In this document: positions 36,918 through 45,814 of the stretch, one piece after another | How positions within the stretch are numbered: the stretch's first letter is position 1 | Layout: the number at the start of each line of letters is the position of its first letter | NCBI GenBank assembly: GCA_016708435.1 | Contig: JADJFV010000009.1 | Coordinates: forward strand, 51,529-115,528 | DNA length: 64,000 nucleotides | Direction of reading: 5' to 3' | Origin: Leptospiraceae bacterium | Lineage (GTDB): Bacteria > Spirochaetota > Leptospiria > Leptospirales > Leptospiraceae | Made by a program: the position numbers and the translations under genes | Notes under the pieces: model-generated | The model's input: only the letters and a program-made list of their open reading frames with translations | What the model was told of the DNA's origin: nothing | Database searches by the model: none

Positions 36918-37338
36918 TCAAATTACACTCCCTATATTTATACTTTGGATAATAGGTCTTATCCTCTCTTTTTTTAGAAGAGACTTAGATTTTTTATGGA
37001 AGGCTTTTTTTCTACTCATCTTTATGTTCTATGTCATCCAATTCCACGAAGAATTGTTCGCTGGATACTATCGCTTCAAATACAATTATGCAAAAGAAAT
37101 TGTAAACTGGATTTACGGTATTGGTAAGGCTACTTACTATTTGCTGCTACTCACCTGGCCTCTCAGTCTAATCCGCATTTACTATAGCGCCGCGGGCTAC
37201 TTGAGCGAAATCACCATTCGCCTTCAAGTCATTACAAATCTAGTCTATTGGTTTTCTTTTTATATCTACACTTTGTTCCAAGCTAAGATTGATAACTTTC
37301 TTATGAACACACTTGTGAACTTTTTACGATTTAATTAG
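36904..37338 (+). CDS. Unknown membrane protein
   Basis: 144 residues with about four hydrophobic helices (LPIFILWIIGLILSFF, LWKAFFLLIFMFYVIQF, YYLLLLTWPLSLI and ITNLVYWFSFYIYTLFQ). No motif places it in a family. It overlaps pdxA by 14 bases, so it is translated from the same message, but there is no sequence evidence of a role in vitamin B6 synthesis. Confidence 0.6.
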   Translation: MAFIDQITLPIFILWIIGLILSFFRRDLDFLWKAFFLLIFMFYVIQFHEELFAGYYRFKYNYAKEIVNWIYGIGKATYYLLLLTWPLSLIRIYYSAAGYLSEITIRLQVITNLVYWFSFYIYTLFQAKIDNFLMNTLVNFLRFN

Positions 37339-37350
37339 ACTTTAGAAGAA

Positions 37351-37530
37351 TTACCACCGATAGAAGCGAAAACGATGAACACCGCTGGCTTTATTTATTA
37401 TTTCGTTTTCTTTTAATTCTTTTTTCATATTTATTGCGATAATTTTTACTGCGAATTTAATTGCTAATAAAATCCAACAGGCTAATCCAATGTAGCCAAT
37501 AACATAAATATACATATCATAAATATCCAT
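37351..37530 (-). CDS. Small single-helix membrane protein
   Basis: 59 residues. It begins MDIYDMYIYVIGYIG, has one membrane helix (about 8-32) and then a basic tail that ends HRFRFYRW. A GGAG ribosome site lies eight bases before the ATG on the minus strand, which supports real translation. The gene converges with the membrane protein at 36904-37338. Function unknown. Confidence 0.5.
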   Translation of the reverse strand: MDIYDMYIYVIGYIGLACWILLAIKFAVKIIAINMKKELKENEIINKASGVHRFRFYRW

Positions 37531-38015
37531 TTAATTTCTCCAATTAAAAGATACTTTTTTATTGATGCAATATCAATGACATTATTTGCTTGCTTTTGTA
37601 TGAATCTATTAGAAATGATTTAAACAAAGGAACTACCGTGCCAGACAATTACGACGATTACGATTTGTAGAATTAATTAAATTGCTACGCGAAAGAGACC
37701 GCAGACCACCCTTTGGACTTGTCTGAAAAATTTCCCCCGTTTCCTTCAAAAAATCTCCTGATGAAAGAAACGCAAACCGATTTTGTTTTAAGCTTTTAAT
37801 TTGTGGGCTAGAAGGAGAAGGAATTATGGGAGAAGTTGAATGCAGATTACTAGTAAGAAAAGGTGCTAACAAAAAAAGCTTTACATTTTACTCAGTTTCG
37901 CATAGAAAACATGGGTAAGTAAAATTTAGTTGTCAAGTTGAGTTGTTGTATATCGGAGACTCAATCTATATTTGCTCTAAGCTCTCAATAGGATGGATTA
38001 GAACAGGAGAGAATC
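37531..38015. other. Intergenic region with decayed coding fragments
   Basis: Nearly 500 bases with no intact gene. A GTG start with a good ribosome site at about 37637 opens only a 10-codon peptide (VPDNYDDYDL); a shifted frame continues FVELIKLLRERDRRPPFGLV before a stop. A 30-codon ORF at 37826-37918 with an AAGGAGAAGG ribosome site begins MGEVECRLLVRKG. That resembles the N-terminus of the lipoprotein that follows (MEEVGYRIRKGKR), so it may be a broken duplicate start. Confidence 0.4.
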
Positions 38016-39845
38016 ATGGAAGAAGTCGGATACAGAATAAGAAAAGGAAAACGTATTTCTAAAAGCATTTGTTTGGTTTTCTTGCTTTTATTCTTTTCCT
38101 CCTGTCGTCCCAATCTAGAACGATCCATTTTAGAACCACTTACTCTTTACAATGGACTACGTTGTAGAATTAATCCCAGCTCATGCCCACCCAATGGCAG
38201 TTTCACGTTAGGCGGAACCATCATTGGTCTTACTGCAACTGGGCTAATTCTATCTTCTGGAACGACTCCGCCCCAGACAGTTTCGCCTGCATCGGGTGCA
38301 ACCAGTTTCCAGTTTACAAACCTTGTAGCGTCAGGATCAAACTACGCCGTTGTCGTAACTACACAACCAGCAGGACTGACCTGCACTGTTGCCAGCGGTA
38401 GTGGCACGATCACGGCAGCGGTCAATTCTGTAGCGGTCAGTTGTGTTCCAACTGGAACATTCACGGTAGGAGGCACCATCACCGGACTCACCGCAACTGG
38501 GCTAGTTCTATCTTCTGGAACAACTCCACCCCAGACAGTTTCACCCGCATTGGGTGCAACCAGTTTCCAGTTTACAAACGTTGTAGCCTCAGGCTCGGCT
38601 TATGCGGTTACTGTCTCCACACAACCAGCAGGACTCAACTGCACTGTTGCGAGCGGTAGCGGAACCATTTCGGCTAGCGTAACCAATATTGCGATTAATT
38701 GCACAGAGTCAACAATCGCAGCACCTATTTTTAGCCCAGTTCCTGGCCATTATTCCACGCCGCAAAACTTGTCTCTCAGCACGACAACACTGGGTGCTTC
38801 GATTTATCTTACAACGAACGGTTCAGATCCTACAACCGCTTCAATGCTCTATTCAGATACTGCGTTTATTTGGCAACAAGTGGGGGTTACGATTAAAGCA
38901 ATTGCCGTTAAATCGGGTTTGCCTAATAGTCCGATTGCAACAGCCGAATATTCTTATTCTACATTAAAGACTGGGCAAACTGCTAGTTATGCGGCAAATG
39001 ATGATGGAATTTTTCAGCAGGGAGTTGCTAGAAGCTATACAGATAATAATGACGGCACGATTTCCGATAACGCGACAAGTCTCGTCTGGCAAAAATGTTT
39101 AATTGGGCAAACTACTGCAAGCTGTATCGGCAGTGGTACGACTATGGATTGGGCAATAGCTCAGACAACTTGTTCTGGACTATCCACTGCAGGCAAATCA
39201 TGGAGACTGCCTACTTATTTAGAATTGCAAACTCTAGGTAATTACGGTGCTAACAATCCGTCAATGAATAGTGCTTTTCCCAATGGGGCGTTTACTAACT
39301 GGACAATAACTCCTGTTACCACGAATGCAGCGAATGCCTACTCAATGAATTTCACGAATATGGTATCTACTAGCACACCTAAGAATGATAATACTTTACG
39401 TACCCGCTGTGTCAGTGGATCGAACCGAAACAGTATTGCAAATTTTGTAGACAACGGAAATGGAACCATTTTGGATAAGCTCACCGGACTTACTTGGCAA
39501 AAATGCTCTATTGGGCAGACTAATGATGCAACTTGTACCGGAGCAGGCACAGCAAGGAATAATTCTCAGGGTTTAACAGATTGCACCGGTCTTGCACTTG
39601 CAGGGAGAACTTGGAGACTCCCTAATATGAGTGAACTGTTCAGCGTCTTGGATACGAGCGTAACTGTTCAGCCACCTATTAATCTCACCTTTTTTCCGAA
39701 TACTCCAGCCGGAGCTAATTATTGGACTTCGACCACAGTTCAAGGCACTGCCACAGACGGTTATCTTGTCTCGTTTAATAATGCAATCTCGACCACAAGC
39801 CTTAAAACTGGCAACAATCTAATTCGTTGTGTTTCGGGACCTTAG
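38016..39845 (+). CDS. Repeat-containing DUF1566 lipoprotein
   Basis: 609 residues. A signal peptide ends in a spirochaete-type lipobox with Cys30 (LFFSSC). Two almost identical 86-residue units follow (starting near residues 60 and 146, each with GLTATGL and LSSGTTPPQTVSP). Next comes a chitobiase/Fn3-like segment (YLTTNGSDPTTASMLYS), then two DUF1566 domains (LVWQKCLIGQTTASC...WRLPTYLEL and LTWQKCSIGQTNDATC...WRLPNMSEL). It should be anchored in the outer or inner membrane and exposed. DUF1566 function is unknown. The DNA repeat allows unit-number change by recombination. Confidence 0.85.
   Translation: MEEVGYRIRKGKRISKSICLVFLLLFFSSCRPNLERSILEPLTLYNGLRCRINPSSCPPNGSFTLGGTIIGLTATGLILSSGTTPPQTVSPASGATSFQFTNLVASGSNYAVVVTTQPAGLTCTVASGSGTITAAVNSVAVSCVPTGTFTVGGTITGLTATGLVLSSGTTPPQTVSPALGATSFQFTNVVASGSAYAVTVSTQPAGLNCTVASGSGTISASVTNIAINCTESTIAAPIFSPVPGHYSTPQNLSLSTTTLGASIYLTTNGSDPTTASMLYSDTAFIWQQVGVTIKAIAVKSGLPNSPIATAEYSYSTLKTGQTASYAANDDGIFQQGVARSYTDNNDGTISDNATSLVWQKCLIGQTTASCIGSGTTMDWAIAQTTCSGLSTAGKSWRLPTYLELQTLGNYGANNPSMNSAFPNGAFTNWTITPVTTNAANAYSMNFTNMVSTSTPKNDNTLRTRCVSGSNRNSIANFVDNGNGTILDKLTGLTWQKCSIGQTNDATCTGAGTARNNSQGLTDCTGLALAGRTWRLPNMSELFSVLDTSVTVQPPINLTFFPNTPAGANYWTSTTVQGTATDGYLVSFNNAISTTSLKTGNNLIRCVSGP
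38193..38708 (+). repeat. 258-bp tandem duplication inside the lipoprotein gene
   Basis: Two 258-base units (first at 38193, second at 38451) are nearly identical at the DNA level, including a shared AACCAGTTTCCAGTTTACAA stretch. The unit is a multiple of three (86 codons), so gain or loss of a copy keeps the frame. It is the encoded extracellular repeat of the DUF1566 lipoprotein. Confidence 0.8.
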
Positions 39846-40196
39846 CCATGATTCAAAGTGGTATTTGAGTTTTCACTTTGTGGAATATAATAGGAGACAT
39901 TTATGTGAGATGCAAAATTAGCCGACAGACGCTAGAAAGAAAAAGCCAAATAATTAGGTTAAGGTTGCTTATATAAACTAGGCATTAATAACTAACAGAC
40001 AATCTAAAAATTTACTAGCCACTCGCGACTGAGTAGTCTTTACTTTTATTAAAGATCACTGATGTATAAAAATAGGAAAGGCTGCTTATAGAATTTCCCT
40101 GTTAAGAATCGCAGATTTACTGTTTCAGACTCTTACCATTCCCATCTCCATCTGTGTCTCTGCGCCTCGGTGGCAAAACACAGCTGAAAAGATGTT
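39846..40196. other. Intergenic region with a short dispersed repeat
   Basis: 350 bases with no plausible gene. At about 40152-40182 there is a CTGTGTCTCTGCGCCTCGG-type sequence followed by GTGGCAAAACAC. It is the same family as the copy at about 43240-43277 (CCGTGTCTTTGTGCCTCAG followed by TGGCAAA). These are dispersed, non-coding repeats; nothing else stands out. Confidence 0.45.
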
Positions 40197-40766
40197 GTGA
40201 AACAATCTACTTCCTTGAACATTGTAAAGATGAAAAAACGATGGCGGTATTATATTGATAAAGAATTTCAAAACGAGTTTGTTTTTAAGTTTTCACTCAT
40301 CATTATCTTAAATGCAGTTTTGACATCGGGACTCTTATGGTTAATCAAAGAGAAATCTTACAATCTATTGCCCGAGAATGCATCCGTGCTTGTGCAAGTG
40401 GATACAGAGAAGGGTGTTCCAATTTCTTTTCAAGAAGGAACACCGGTCATAGATGAAGACATGGGCATTTTATTTTTTCCTTTGAAGGTAAATGAGAATA
40501 AGCCACCAAAATTATACAACGCATTTGATCTCTATCTAATTCCTATACTTGCTACTAGTATTTTAAACCTAATCGTTATTAGCCTTTTTAGTGTTTTCTT
40601 TTCTCATAAGATGGCAGGACCTGTGAAGAGAATCAAGAATACATTGGAAGCCTATGCGAAGCATGCTCCTGTTCATCCGATTAAGCTAAGAAAGGGAGAT
40701 TTCTTTCAAGATTTAGCAGAGTTAATCAACAAAGCCTTTCTTAGAAAAACGGATAAAGATGTATGA
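40197..40766 (+). CDS. Membrane protein with HAMP-like domain
   Basis: 189 residues from a GTG start; an ATG at 40230 (MKKRWRYYIDKEF) is also possible. Two membrane helices (about 30-50 and 112-138) flank an extracytoplasmic loop of about 60 residues. After the second helix comes a HAMP-like linker (SHKMAGPVKRIKNTLEAYAK). No kinase, cyclase or methyl-accepting domain follows, so it is a stand-alone HAMP membrane protein. It overlaps the next gene by four bases. Confidence 0.65.
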   Translation: MKQSTSLNIVKMKKRWRYYIDKEFQNEFVFKFSLIIILNAVLTSGLLWLIKEKSYNLLPENASVLVQVDTEKGVPISFQEGTPVIDEDMGILFFPLKVNENKPPKLYNAFDLYLIPILATSILNLIVISLFSVFFSHKMAGPVKRIKNTLEAYAKHAPVHPIKLRKGDFFQDLAELINKAFLRKTDKDV

Positions 40767-41422
40767 AAAAAGTATTTATCGGTATAATTCTATTAACCGC
40801 TGGTTTGGTAGCAGAGCCCAGTCTGGAAGAAATTCAAAGGATTCAAATTTCTGATCTTAAAAAGATTTCGCTTTGGATGAATGACAAAAAAACAAAGCCC
40901 AGGTTTAAAGTAATGATATTAGAAAAGCTGAATATACTATTACTCGATCACCCGGAAGAAGTCACAAAGCATAGCGATGAGTTATTAGATTTGTTTTCCA
41001 ATGTTAAAAAAAATAATAAAGACGACGGCTCTTCGTATAATTTTTTACTGAGAAAGAAGGCTTGCTTATTCTTAAGTTATTTCAAAGGCACAGAGAAGGA
41101 AATAGAATCCTATGAAAGGCTACAGTCTACTATTTCTACTGAGGATAATGGAGAAGTAGCCGCTACTTGCATTGAAGTACTGAGTCTCTATGAAAACAAA
41201 AAAGAGGATACCCAGAAGGCATTGATTCGAATGCTTGATTCTTCCTTAAAAAAGAAATTTGTCAGTGACGACGATATTGAAATTGCGAATGCCATTATTG
41301 AAGTTTTAGGCAAATTCAAGAAAAAGCAGTCCTATTTAACTCTGCTTAAAGTATTGGATTCAAAGTATCCAACAGATATTAAAAATAAAGCCAAGAAAAC
41401 GTTAGAAGGCTTACCACAGTAG
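40763..41422 (+). CDS. Exported helical-repeat (HEAT-like) protein
   Basis: 219 residues with a short signal peptide (MKKVFIGIILLTAGLVAEP). The mature part is a run of paired helices resembling HEAT repeats (KVMILEKLNILLLDHPEEV, AATCIEVLSLYENKKEDTQ, IANAIIEVLGKFKKKQSY). Such repeats usually bind proteins. It is coupled to the HAMP protein by an ATGA overlap, so the two may work together at the membrane (inference). Confidence 0.6.
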   Translation: MKKVFIGIILLTAGLVAEPSLEEIQRIQISDLKKISLWMNDKKTKPRFKVMILEKLNILLLDHPEEVTKHSDELLDLFSNVKKNNKDDGSSYNFLLRKKACLFLSYFKGTEKEIESYERLQSTISTEDNGEVAATCIEVLSLYENKKEDTQKALIRMLDSSLKKKFVSDDDIEIANAIIEVLGKFKKKQSYLTLLKVLDSKYPTDIKNKAKKTLEGLPQ

Positions 41423-41506
41423 TATTTTCTATTGCTTTTTTAGAAAAACAGTTTTATCCTGCTCTATAAGACCAAAGGATTTATTGATAAGGAGTTAATA
41501 AGAATT

Positions 41507-43093
41507 ATGAAACCAAAAAGAAAGATAAATTTTGCTCTAGCGGCTGTTACTGTTTGCCTCATCTTCATGCAAACCGAAATAGTCTCTCAAAAAAAGCTTG
41601 AGATTGACAGTGCAGAAAAGGCGAGACGCAAAGACAAATTAATTAAACTGAATATAAAATCGTTTATTAATCGAACCAATGAAAAAGCATCGGAAGCCTC
41701 TAGAAAGGCTGATATTGAAGTTGGAAAAAAATTGGCTGTCTCTTACAGCACGGATCCAACAAAAGCAATGCACAAAGGAATTACTATAACTCGCTTCGAG
41801 AGCAAAGAAGAGGGGCGCTTTGGTGGAGATGTAATGGAATTTACCAAGAAAGCAACCTTTGGTCATATCAATGCAATCGTTCGCGTTGTCTCTGGTTATA
41901 TCAACGGAATGTATCAATACAATCAGGAAGATTCCGAGTTGTTGGCTCTCTACGTGGTTTACTACAATCGCAAGCACAGAGGAGATTCTAGTTATGTAGA
42001 TACTAACTTTTATGAGAATGATGTGATCATGAAAGATAGACTTGGTATTCCAGAAAAGTTTGAAGGCTGGAGTGGGCAGACGCAAATCTTAATTCCGATT
42101 GAAAAGAATTTGGTAAAAGGCGGTGGCTTTGACATTGCAACTTTTGAATTAGAAGATCAAGTCAATCCTGACATTGATGTTACCAACCAAAAGAAATTTG
42201 CGAAATTACAAACTAAGAAAATTAAATCCGAGAAAGAAGAGGTGCAGCAAAAATACGAAGAGGTTCTGAAAAAGGAAAAAGCTCTTCTCGGTCGTAAGAA
42301 AGCTCTCGAAGATAAGTTAGCCGAGCTCATGAAAGACCCTGAAAAAAACAAAGCAGAAATAGCAAAGATACAAGCTGAGCTAAAAAAAGTAGATAAGGAA
42401 CTAGAAGCCGTTGCTATAGAAAAAAAAGAATTAGAAAACAAGTTAGAGCAAATAGCTCGCAGAGAAGAAATGCGCAAACTCGGTATTACCTCCGAGAAAG
42501 AATACTTAGCGTATCTAGCCAGCCAAAAGAAAAAAGAAATTCCTCCTGCTCCACCTAAAGATGCACAGGCAGAAAAAACAAAACCGATTGAAGTAGAAAA
42601 ACCTAAACCAGTTGTAATAGAACAACCAGTGGTGATTGCGAATACTCCGCCAAAAGATTTGAATTTCTGGCAATCCTTTCATGTCGCAGAAGCAACCATT
42701 GCCGGTAAAGAGTCTTACCAAATTAAAGATGTTGGAATTCTTACGATTGGTTATGAGCTTCCTTTTAACCCGAGATCGGAACTACGTGTATACCTATTTG
42801 GCTCAGGTCCACTTCATTTAGTTAGAACTTCGGAAGGTATTAAAATAAACTCAGATAGTTCTCTTACTCTCTATGAAGGCAAACTATATGTCTTTGAAGA
42901 TTTTCAAGGCAAGACCTATCTGACTCAATTGACTCCTCATTTGGAATTTGAACTCAGAAGCTCTGAGCCAATTGACCCTAATTCAACCGTCAGCTTCAGA
43001 GCGGATACTATCATTTTGACCAAACGTCAAATGACAGGCAATCCAAATGACGTAATGAATTTCACCCGAAAAGATTTGAACTTAGTGAAATAA
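41507..43093 (+). CDS. P83/100-family exported protein
   Basis: 528 residues. A signal peptide (to about residue 28, ending EIVSQ) is followed by an N-terminal globular domain of about 190 residues with the P83/100 features YVVYYNRKHRGDSSYV and WSGQTQILIPI. A lysine/glutamate-rich coiled coil spans about 225-330, a proline/lysine linker about 345-375, and a C-terminal beta-rich domain the rest. P83/100 proteins are known from spirochaetes, first as Borrelia antigens, and this one supports the spirochaete assignment. Molecular function is unknown. Confidence 0.65.
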   Translation: MKPKRKINFALAAVTVCLIFMQTEIVSQKKLEIDSAEKARRKDKLIKLNIKSFINRTNEKASEASRKADIEVGKKLAVSYSTDPTKAMHKGITITRFESKEEGRFGGDVMEFTKKATFGHINAIVRVVSGYINGMYQYNQEDSELLALYVVYYNRKHRGDSSYVDTNFYENDVIMKDRLGIPEKFEGWSGQTQILIPIEKNLVKGGGFDIATFELEDQVNPDIDVTNQKKFAKLQTKKIKSEKEEVQQKYEEVLKKEKALLGRKKALEDKLAELMKDPEKNKAEIAKIQAELKKVDKELEAVAIEKKELENKLEQIARREEMRKLGITSEKEYLAYLASQKKKEIPPAPPKDAQAEKTKPIEVEKPKPVVIEQPVVIANTPPKDLNFWQSFHVAEATIAGKESYQIKDVGILTIGYELPFNPRSELRVYLFGSGPLHLVRTSEGIKINSDSSLTLYEGKLYVFEDFQGKTYLTQLTPHLEFELRSSEPIDPNSTVSFRADTIILTKRQMTGNPNDVMNFTRKDLNLVK

Positions 43094-43101
43094 GTGTTCC
43101 A

Positions 43102-43234
43102 CTGTCACCTCGAACTGCCTCATCGTGAGAGGTCTATCAAGCTTAATACGAAAGGTTTTAAGTAAAATAGATTTCTCACGAAAATTCTGATTGTATGCTA
43201 CGCAAACTATCGAGTATAGAGTTCGAAATGACAG
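43102..43234. repeat. MITE-like palindromic element
   Basis: Fifteen-base terminal inverted repeats (CTGTCACCTCGAACT at 43102-43116, complement with two mismatches at 43220-43234) and an inner inverted pair (TCGTGAGAGGTCT against AGATTTCTCACGA) make a nested hairpin. The TGTCATTTCGAAC-type ends are a widespread intergenic palindrome family. It is directly followed by the TGTCTTTGTGCCTCAGTGGC dispersed repeat. It lies between convergent genes and could help end transcription. Confidence 0.6.
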
Positions 43235-43277
43235 TAAAAAATTCCTCTCTCCGTGTCTTTGTGCCTCAGTGGCAAAT

Positions 43278-44567
43278 CTAAGCAACCGAGCCTAAGAAGT
43301 GACCTTCTTTTAGTTCGGTTGTTGGTTCGTGGTAAGAGTCCAGTCTTATGTTTAAGAATTGTCCTGTAGCAAAATGTTTTATATCAGTATCGAAGCGAAC
43401 TTTTAAATAGTCGTCTGTCAAACAGGTTCCATCATTTTCGAGGATGCCTTCTCTGATTTTACCGAATCTAGCCATTCCAAAATTCTTATATCGTTCGCGA
43501 GAGAGTTCGTTTAGTTGTTTGACTCTTTCTTTTTTTTCTTCTTTGGGAACATCGTCTTTTAGAGTTTCGGCTAACGTTCCTTTTCTTGAGGAATAAGGAA
43601 AAGCGTGAATCTTGGCGATTTCTAAATCACTTGCGAGTTTCATTGAATCTTTAAAATCCGCTTCGGTCTCGCCCGGAAATCCAGTTATAATATCCGTTCC
43701 AATAAATAGATTTGGATTTTTTTCTTTTACGGTTGCAATTCTTTTGTGAAAGGTTTCGGCTGTGTAGCTACGCTTCATTAGTTTCAAAATCCTACTGCTT
43801 CCACTTTGCATAGGAACATGGAGGTAATTACAAAATCTAGGATGAAGAGTAATTTCTGCGAGTTCATGTCCTACGTCGGATGGCTCTATCGAAGAAAGTC
43901 TCAGCCGCGAATACTCAAGAGTATCTAGTATTCGTCGAAGCAGTGCATTGAAATTTTTAGTATTGGATTCATCTCTAAACCATCCGAGATTTACGCCGGT
44001 TAATATGATTTCGCCTACGCCGTTGTCCTGTAGAAATTTTACCTGGTCTAATACATCTTCTATTTTACGACTAACGCCTTTTCCTCTTGCCTGTGGAATT
44101 TTACAATAAGAGCAGGCACGGTTGCATCCATCTTGAATTTTTAAATAAGCGCGAGTATGGTTTTGTGGTAATACATCCGAATAAGAGAATCGATCAGTAT
44201 GAACATTGGATTCAAGGATTGATCCTTTATGCTCTAAGATTAAATAGGGAAGCTTTGATTTCTCGGTATTACCCACAACTCCAGTGACGCCTGGAATTTT
44301 TTCGATGACTTCTTTGTCTGTTTCGGCATAACAGCCAGTAACCCAGATTTGAGAGCCAGGATTATTTTTGATAGCATTTCGTATGACGTTTCTATTCTTT
44401 GAGTCGGCTCTGTTGGTAACAGTGCAGGTGTTAATGACTACGATTTCAGGTTTTTCAGTTTCTTTGACAATCTTAATTCCGAGTTTAGAAAAGGAATTGG
44501 CAAGACCATCTGTTTCAAAAATATTTAGTCTACAACCTAAGGTGTGAAAGCTAACTGTATTTTCCAT
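43278..44567 (-). CDS. mtaB: tRNA (t6A37) methylthiotransferase MtaB
   Basis: 429 residues. The N-terminal UPF0004 domain has three cluster cysteines (LGCRLN, INTCTVTN, VTGCYAE). The radical-SAM domain has C148-x3-C152-x2-C155 (GCNRACSYCKIP), and a short TRAM-like C-terminus follows. The tRNA adenosine t6A37 is converted to ms2t6A in ANN-decoding tRNAs. VSFHTLGCRLN at the start places it with MtaB rather than MiaB or RimO. Its ATG overlaps the stop of the TPR gene by one base. Confidence 0.9.
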   Translation of the reverse strand: MENTVSFHTLGCRLNIFETDGLANSFSKLGIKIVKETEKPEIVVINTCTVTNRADSKNRNVIRNAIKNNPGSQIWVTGCYAETDKEVIEKIPGVTGVVGNTEKSKLPYLILEHKGSILESNVHTDRFSYSDVLPQNHTRAYLKIQDGCNRACSYCKIPQARGKGVSRKIEDVLDQVKFLQDNGVGEIILTGVNLGWFRDESNTKNFNALLRRILDTLEYSRLRLSSIEPSDVGHELAEITLHPRFCNYLHVPMQSGSSRILKLMKRSYTAETFHKRIATVKEKNPNLFIGTDIITGFPGETEADFKDSMKLASDLEIAKIHAFPYSSRKGTLAETLKDDVPKEEKKERVKQLNELSRERYKNFGMARFGKIREGILENDGTCLTDDYLKVRFDTDIKHFATGQFLNIRLDSYHEPTTELKEGHFLGSVA

Positions 44568-45322
44568 TAAAGAGCCGAAAAGGAATTGGTGATTCGTTTT
44601 TGATTTTCTAAGAATACATTGCTTGGGGAAGTAGAGACAGCAGAATCAATTTGGGATTTTGCAAGCTCTAAGTTAATCTTTGCCTTTGCTTTATCATTTA
44701 CTTTTAGACTTTGGAAAGCCATTTGTTCGTAGATAAGAGCGAGGTTGTTTTTTAGATTTGCATTGTTCGGAGCAAGGGCAGATGCCCATTTCAAACTAAT
44801 TTCCGCTTTTTCAAAATCGCGCTTCATGTAGTAGATATTGGATTCAAGGGCTAATGGTCTGTAGTCGTCGGGAAGAGTTTGTTTTAATTTTTCAATGATT
44901 TCTAAGGATACATCAATTCTTCCGAATTTTAATAAGAGGGCAACTTGTTGGAATTTGAACTTAGGCTCATGGGGGAACTTTTTAATTGCGTCTTCGCATA
45001 GTTCAAGTCCTTGCTTGTTGAGTTGCGCGGAGGAGTAGAGTTTGATGATGTCAATATAGGCGTTAGTATCTTCCGGTTTAAATTTAATAGCCGCTTGAAA
45101 ATGATTCACAGCAGATTTCCATTCTTTGAGATTCCAGTAATTGAATGCGGCTAAGTAGTGTAATTCGTAACGGGGTTTTTCGACTTTGAATATTTCTCGA
45201 ATAGTTTGGAGAGAATCTTGATAAGCCGCTGCCTTGTATTCAGCCAGCGCTCTTTCGTAATTCATTTCCTGTGATTGTAAAGCAGATAGAGTTAAAAATA
45301 ATAGTAGTAGAAAAGATTTCAT
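44567..45322 (-). CDS. Exported TPR-repeat protein
   Basis: 251 residues with a signal peptide (MKSFLLLLFLTLSALQSQ). About five TPR-like units follow (YLAAFNYWNLKEWKSAVNHF, LALESNIYYMKRDFEKAEIS). It is probably periplasmic. It lies 57 bases downstream of the unknown gene at 45380 and is coupled to mtaB, completing a clpC-unknown-TPR-mtaB transcription unit. Confidence 0.75.
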   Translation of the reverse strand: MKSFLLLLFLTLSALQSQEMNYERALAEYKAAAYQDSLQTIREIFKVEKPRYELHYLAAFNYWNLKEWKSAVNHFQAAIKFKPEDTNAYIDIIKLYSSAQLNKQGLELCEDAIKKFPHEPKFKFQQVALLLKFGRIDVSLEIIEKLKQTLPDDYRPLALESNIYYMKRDFEKAEISLKWASALAPNNANLKNNLALIYEQMAFQSLKVNDKAKAKINLELAKSQIDSAVSTSPSNVFLENQKRITNSFSAL

Positions 45323-45379
45323 GGATTGTATGCCTTTTGTGACATGTTTTGAGATTTGGTTAAATAGGGAATGAATTTT

Positions 45380-45814
45380 TTATTTCAATTCTTCGACACC
45401 GATGGATTCGGTGAAGATTGTTTCTAATTCAGATTGAAATGGTTCCACTGGATCAATGAAGATTGATACAAGCTCATGCTGATTCATTAGAAATGTTTCA
45501 ATATGCTCTTCTGATAAAAAGCTTTTTTCGCCTACAGTGATATAGGGCATTCCTTCTTCGGTAAACCCGGCTCTATAGTCATACGGAAATAGAAAATCTT
45601 GGAGGAGTAAAAAACCAGTTCCATAGTAAACACCTTCGCCATAATAATACTTGTATCGAATGGAAACTTCGGGCAATACGATGTTAGGTTCAATGACTCC
45701 AAGGCTAATCTTTTCTATGGAAGCTACGATTCGAGTTTTTCTCCACTCGAACCATAGCTTTCGAACCAGAAAGTAGGTCATGACTACTAAGACTGGAATT
45801 AAGAAATTGATCAA
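45380..45814 (-). CDS. Unknown protein with one N-terminal membrane helix
   Basis: 144 residues. One helix (about 3-20, FLIPVLVVMTYFLVRKLW) anchors a cytoplasmic or periplasmic beta-rich domain that resembles DUF3592 in its pattern (ISLGVIEPNIVLPEVSIRYKYYYG, VSIFIDPVEPFQSEL), although I cannot be sure. Its start overlaps the clpC stop by four bases, so it is translated together with the chaperone. Confidence 0.6.
   Translation of the reverse strand: MINFLIPVLVVMTYFLVRKLWFEWRKTRIVASIEKISLGVIEPNIVLPEVSIRYKYYYGEGVYYGTGFLLLQDFLFPYDYRAGFTEEGMPYITVGEKSFLSEEHIETFLMNQHELVSIFIDPVEPFQSELETIFTESIGVEELK

Noticed and set aside
37633..37872. 79-codon minus-strand reading frame
   Set aside because: Low-complexity translation, no ribosome site, and it lies opposite decayed plus-strand fragments.
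41425..41447. TTTTCTA/TAGAAAA hairpin after the HEAT-like gene as a terminator
   Set aside because: The stem is AT-only and no T-run follows, so it is not distinguishable from chance in this low-GC DNA.
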